This document shows positions 24,542 through 26,649 of a stretch of 26,649 nucleotides of DNA, one piece after another (positions within the stretch are counted from its first letter, which is position 1; every line of letters begins with the position of its first letter). Made by a program: the position numbers and the translations under genes. The DNA is taken from assembly GCA_002721375.1 (NCBI GenBank), contig PBKH01000064.1:21249-47897 (forward strand). The letters run 5' to 3'. The notes below the pieces were generated by a model that was not told the origin of the DNA, did no database searches, and saw only the letters and a program-made list of their open reading frames with translations. The stretch comes from Verrucomicrobiales bacterium. GTDB lineage: Bacteria; Verrucomicrobiota; Verrucomicrobiia; Limisphaerales; UBA1096.

Positions 24542-25864
24542 TCAACCCTTCCGCGCCGATCCCAGCGGCGCAGCATCCATAAACCTATCAAAGAAAAACC
24601 GATCTTCGCCATGGGCTGGCTTCAGGCCGTCCAACCAAGTTGCCTTAGAATCGTACTTGGCAAAAAACACTCGATTTACCCAACCCGGGTCGCGACCCTG
24701 CAGAAGTTTCAAAACAAACCCCTTTTCGCCGCCCACTTCGGTGATGCCGTCCACCAACACCTTGCCGGGTGAAGCCGACATCGACGGACCACGAACAGTG
24801 CGACATAAGCCTGAAACCTGACTATAGGCCTCAGTGAACACTTTGTACGCCCGAGCCAGCGACACCTCGAAGTAAGCTTTTGCACCGGTATCACGCTCGA
24901 CAAACATGTAATATGGGACCATCCCAAGCTTCACCTGCGTACGCCAGAGCTGCGCCCAGACGTTGGGATCATCGTTAACCTTCCGGATGAGGGGCGCCTG
25001 ACAACGGATCACCGCACCGGCATTAAGAACCCGTTCGACAGCCTTCTGTGCCACCTCAGGCTCCAACTCTCGAGCATGACTCGAGTGCGCCATTAAAGCG
25101 AAATGCTTGCCGGCCGCACGAACTTCCTCGATCAACTGCATAAAATCGTCCGCGTCCTCACCCTCTGTAAAACGGTATGGCCAGTAAGCCAAAGCCTTGG
25201 TGCCAATGCGGATGCTGTGCAGATTCGATAGCCCCGAAGCCAATAACGGCTCAATGTAACGGCGCAGTATTTTAGTCTTCATCACCATCGGGTCTCCGCC
25301 AGTAATAAGCACACTACTGACCTGAGGATTATCCCGAACATAATTCAAAAGTTGATCTGCCTCACGGCTAGCAAACTTAAGGGAAGCGTCTCCCACAAAC
25401 TGGGCCCAGCGGAAGCAGTAGCTGCAATAAGCGTGGCAAGTCTGGCCCTGCGTAGGAAAAAATAAAACAGTCTCCTGATACTTATGCTGCATACCAGAAA
25501 CCGCCTCGCCATTGAGCTTAGGCACATTAAGCTCCATCTGTCCTGCTGGATGCGGATTGAGTTTACAGCGGATCTGATCGGCGGCTAACTTGACTTCAGA
25601 CTTGTTTGCGCCACTCGCGAGAAGATCACGCATACGTCTATAATCCGCCTCTTCCAGCATGCCGCGCTGCGGGAAAGTGAGCTGAAAAATCGGATCATTC
25701 GGGACGTCACTTGGATCTATTAAGTTATCGACAACATAATCGTTAACGCGGAAAGGTAGCACAGCTGATACAGCCTGCATGTCAATGATTTGCTCTTTGT
25801 CGAGTTTAAGTTTCTCTGCTATCAGCGGAAGATCCTTTTGAGTAATAACCTTAAATTTTTTCAT
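24542..25864 (-). CDS. Lysine-2,3-aminomutase-family radical SAM enzyme (KamA-like), substrate probably not lysine
   Basis: A 440-residue radical SAM/PLP enzyme. The iron-sulfur motif is C143-HAY-C147-SY-C150-F. The SAM-binding GGD is at 189-191 (ITGGDPMVM). Lys368 in ASPGKVLVDG is at the place of the PLP lysine of lysine 2,3-aminomutase. By my hand alignment, the two aspartates that bind the lysine side chain (D293 and D330 in the clostridial enzyme) correspond to Arg324 and Ser361. This resembles the change to Lys/Asn in glutamate 2,3-aminomutase, so an acidic or other amino acid is more likely. The protein also has a ~100-residue N-terminal extension. A promoter is visible upstream. An EpmB role on elongation factor P is less likely given the length. 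Family is secure; the substrate is inferred. Confidence 0.85.
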   Translation of the reverse strand: MKKFKVITQKDLPLIAEKLKLDKEQIIDMQAVSAVLPFRVNDYVVDNLIDPSDVPNDPIFQLTFPQRGMLEEADYRRMRDLLASGANKSEVKLAADQIRCKLNPHPAGQMELNVPKLNGEAVSGMQHKYQETVLFFPTQGQTCHAYCSYCFRWAQFVGDASLKFASREADQLLNYVRDNPQVSSVLITGGDPMVMKTKILRRYIEPLLASGLSNLHSIRIGTKALAYWPYRFTEGEDADDFMQLIEEVRAAGKHFALMAHSSHARELEPEVAQKAVERVLNAGAVIRCQAPLIRKVNDDPNVWAQLWRTQVKLGMVPYYMFVERDTGAKAYFEVSLARAYKVFTEAYSQVSGLCRTVRGPSMSASPGKVLVDGITEVGGEKGFVLKLLQGRDPGWVNRVFFAKYDSKATWLDGLKPAHGEDRFFFDRFMDAAPLGSARKG

Positions 25865-25891
25865 ATTTTATTTCGATAGCTTTTACTAAAC

Positions 25892-25914
25892 GCTGTAAAC
25901 TTGCGGTATACAGC
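25892..25914 (-). promoter_or_regulatory. Inverted repeat in the radical SAM leader
   Basis: GCTGTA (25892-25897) and TACAGC (25909-25914) form a 6-base inverted repeat with 11 bases between. It lies just downstream of the predicted transcription start, where an operator or a small leader hairpin would act. No T run follows, so it is not a terminator. Confidence 0.25.
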
Positions 25915-25930
25915 AATCGCTTTAGCGCCA

Positions 25931-25957
25931 ATTATACAGGGCAACTAATATAGTCAA
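25931..25957 (-). promoter_or_regulatory. Sigma70-type promoter for the radical SAM gene
   Basis: On the minus strand, TTGACT (25957-25952) is followed after 15 bases by a perfect TATAAT (25936-25931). The spacer is 1-2 bases short of ideal. Transcription would begin near 25924, giving a leader of about 60 bases before the ATG at 25864. It probably serves the radical SAM gene and the co-directional genes below it. Confidence 0.5.
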
Positions 25958-26103
25958 ACTCCGTGCGTTTGAACAGTATAGCCCATTAATAACATATGCA
26001 AAGGTTTAATTTCTAGATCTTTTAATGTAAAATCACTTGATCAAAAGCGAGTCTTTGACTTGCCCAAGAATCTAACAACGTTAAATTCTCCGAACTTTCA
26101 AAA

Positions 26104-26649
26104 GATGAAAATAAGACTGCAACCACTGCTCTGCCTTGCCGCAGCTTTAGCTGTGCCGGGAACTGTAAATTTGGTTAAGGCCGATGAGGGCCCGATCCGC
26201 GTTTTGTTCCTCGGGCACGAAAGCAAACATCACAACTCCAACCTTTATTATCCTATGCTATCCCGCGCGCTTGGGCGGGATGCTATCTATTTCGACTATG
26301 TCACCACAGTCGAAGAAGCACTGGGCGACGCCGACTACCTCGGCAAATTCGATGCACTGCTGCTCTATGCCAACCATGGTCGGATCGAGCCGCATCAATG
26401 GAAAAATCTGAAAGGCTACGTCGAGGGTGGCGGCGGCTTTGTGCCGGTGCACTGCGCGAGTTGGTGCTTTGGTAACGAGCCCGGTTTCGACAAGCTCGTA
26501 GGCGGCCGGTTTAAGAGCCACCAAGGAGCAGAATTCGCCGCCAAGATCGTGAAGCCGAATCATCCCGCGATGAAGGGCCTCAAAGAATTTACCGCATGGG
26601 ACGAAACGTATTTTCACAACAACCACAATACGGAAAATCGTACGGTTCT
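26104..26649 (+). CDS. ThuA-domain (trehalose-utilisation-like) exported protein, 3' end outside window
   Basis: An open frame from the ATG at 26104 runs off the window after 182 codons with no stop. Residues 1-26 are a signal peptide (MKIRLQPLLCLAAALAVPG ... VKA). The rest matches the ThuA class-I-glutamine-amidotransferase-like fold: IRVLFLGHESKHHNS at the start, FDALLLYANH, GGGFVPVHCASWCF in the nucleophile-elbow region, GGRFKSHQGA, and HPAMKGLKEFTAWDETYFH. In Planctomycetes and Verrucomicrobia such domains are often the N-terminal part of long proteins that continue into beta-propeller, HEAT and cytochrome c domains, like the protein at 691-3960. That extension cannot be seen here. It is divergent from the radical SAM gene across a 239-base AT-rich gap. 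No Shine-Dalgarno is evident. Confidence 0.85.

Noticed and set aside
23508-24545. TTGA start/stop overlaps at 23508-23511 and 24542-24545 as evidence of coupled TTG starts
   Set aside because: Both genes have downstream ATGs placed directly before better signal peptides, so the overlaps are probably by-products of extending frames to the first possible start.

Overview
The window looks like a piece of a Verrucomicrobiota chromosome; a planctomycete is the main alternative. This is inferred from gene families, not from a marker gene. It carries a 'membrane-bound dehydrogenase' beta-propeller/HEAT/cytochrome c protein of the Pirellula/Verrucomicrobium type, a type I sulfatase beside a large secreted glycosidase-like protein, a ThuA-domain protein, a DUF6786-type lipoprotein and a TIR/WD40 protein. 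Most genes lack a clear Shine-Dalgarno sequence, and several seem to start at GTG or TTG. I found no rRNA, tRNA, CRISPR array, insertion sequence or phage gene, and no gene-free stretch longer than 300 bases.

Layout. (1) 62-3960, plus strand: a small carboxylesterase overlaps by 4 bases (ATGA) a 1089-residue secreted dehydrogenase-like protein with a C-terminal heme site. (2) 3952-11010, minus strand: a four-gene set transcribed DUF1302 barrel, DUF1329 periplasmic protein, YCF48-like propeller, RND/MMPL permease. It looks like a complete envelope pathway for a hydrophobic or lipid-like substrate. A strong intrinsic terminator lies between its second and third genes. (3) 11234-13801, plus: a TIR / transmembrane / WD40 protein, divergent from the set in (2). 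(4) 13907-18007, plus: a probable two-barrel glycosidase and a sulfatase, probably for sulfated polysaccharides. (5) 18087-21062, minus: corrinoid protein, URO-D-type methyltransferase and GHMP sugar kinase, a likely corrinoid methyl-transfer operon with an unexpected kinase. (6) 21236-25864, minus: a lysine-2,3-aminomutase-family radical SAM enzyme, a SurA-like peptidyl-prolyl isomerase, an unknown secreted protein with a proline-rich tail, and a DUF6786-type lipoprotein. A near-consensus promoter precedes the radical SAM gene. (7) 26104 to the window end, plus: the first 182 codons of a ThuA-domain protein.

Ways the genes may work together. The glycosidase, sulfatase, dehydrogenase, DUF6786 and ThuA proteins fit a polysaccharide-degrading lifestyle. 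The corrinoid/URO-D/GHMP operon could extend this to O-methylated sugars, which is speculation. The DUF1302 set and the TIR/WD40 gene are separate units. The most novel-looking items are the methyl-transfer/kinase operon, the heptad-repeat insertion in the DUF1302 barrel, the terminator inside the apparent YCF48 reading frame, and the radical SAM aminomutase whose lysine-binding aspartates appear replaced.
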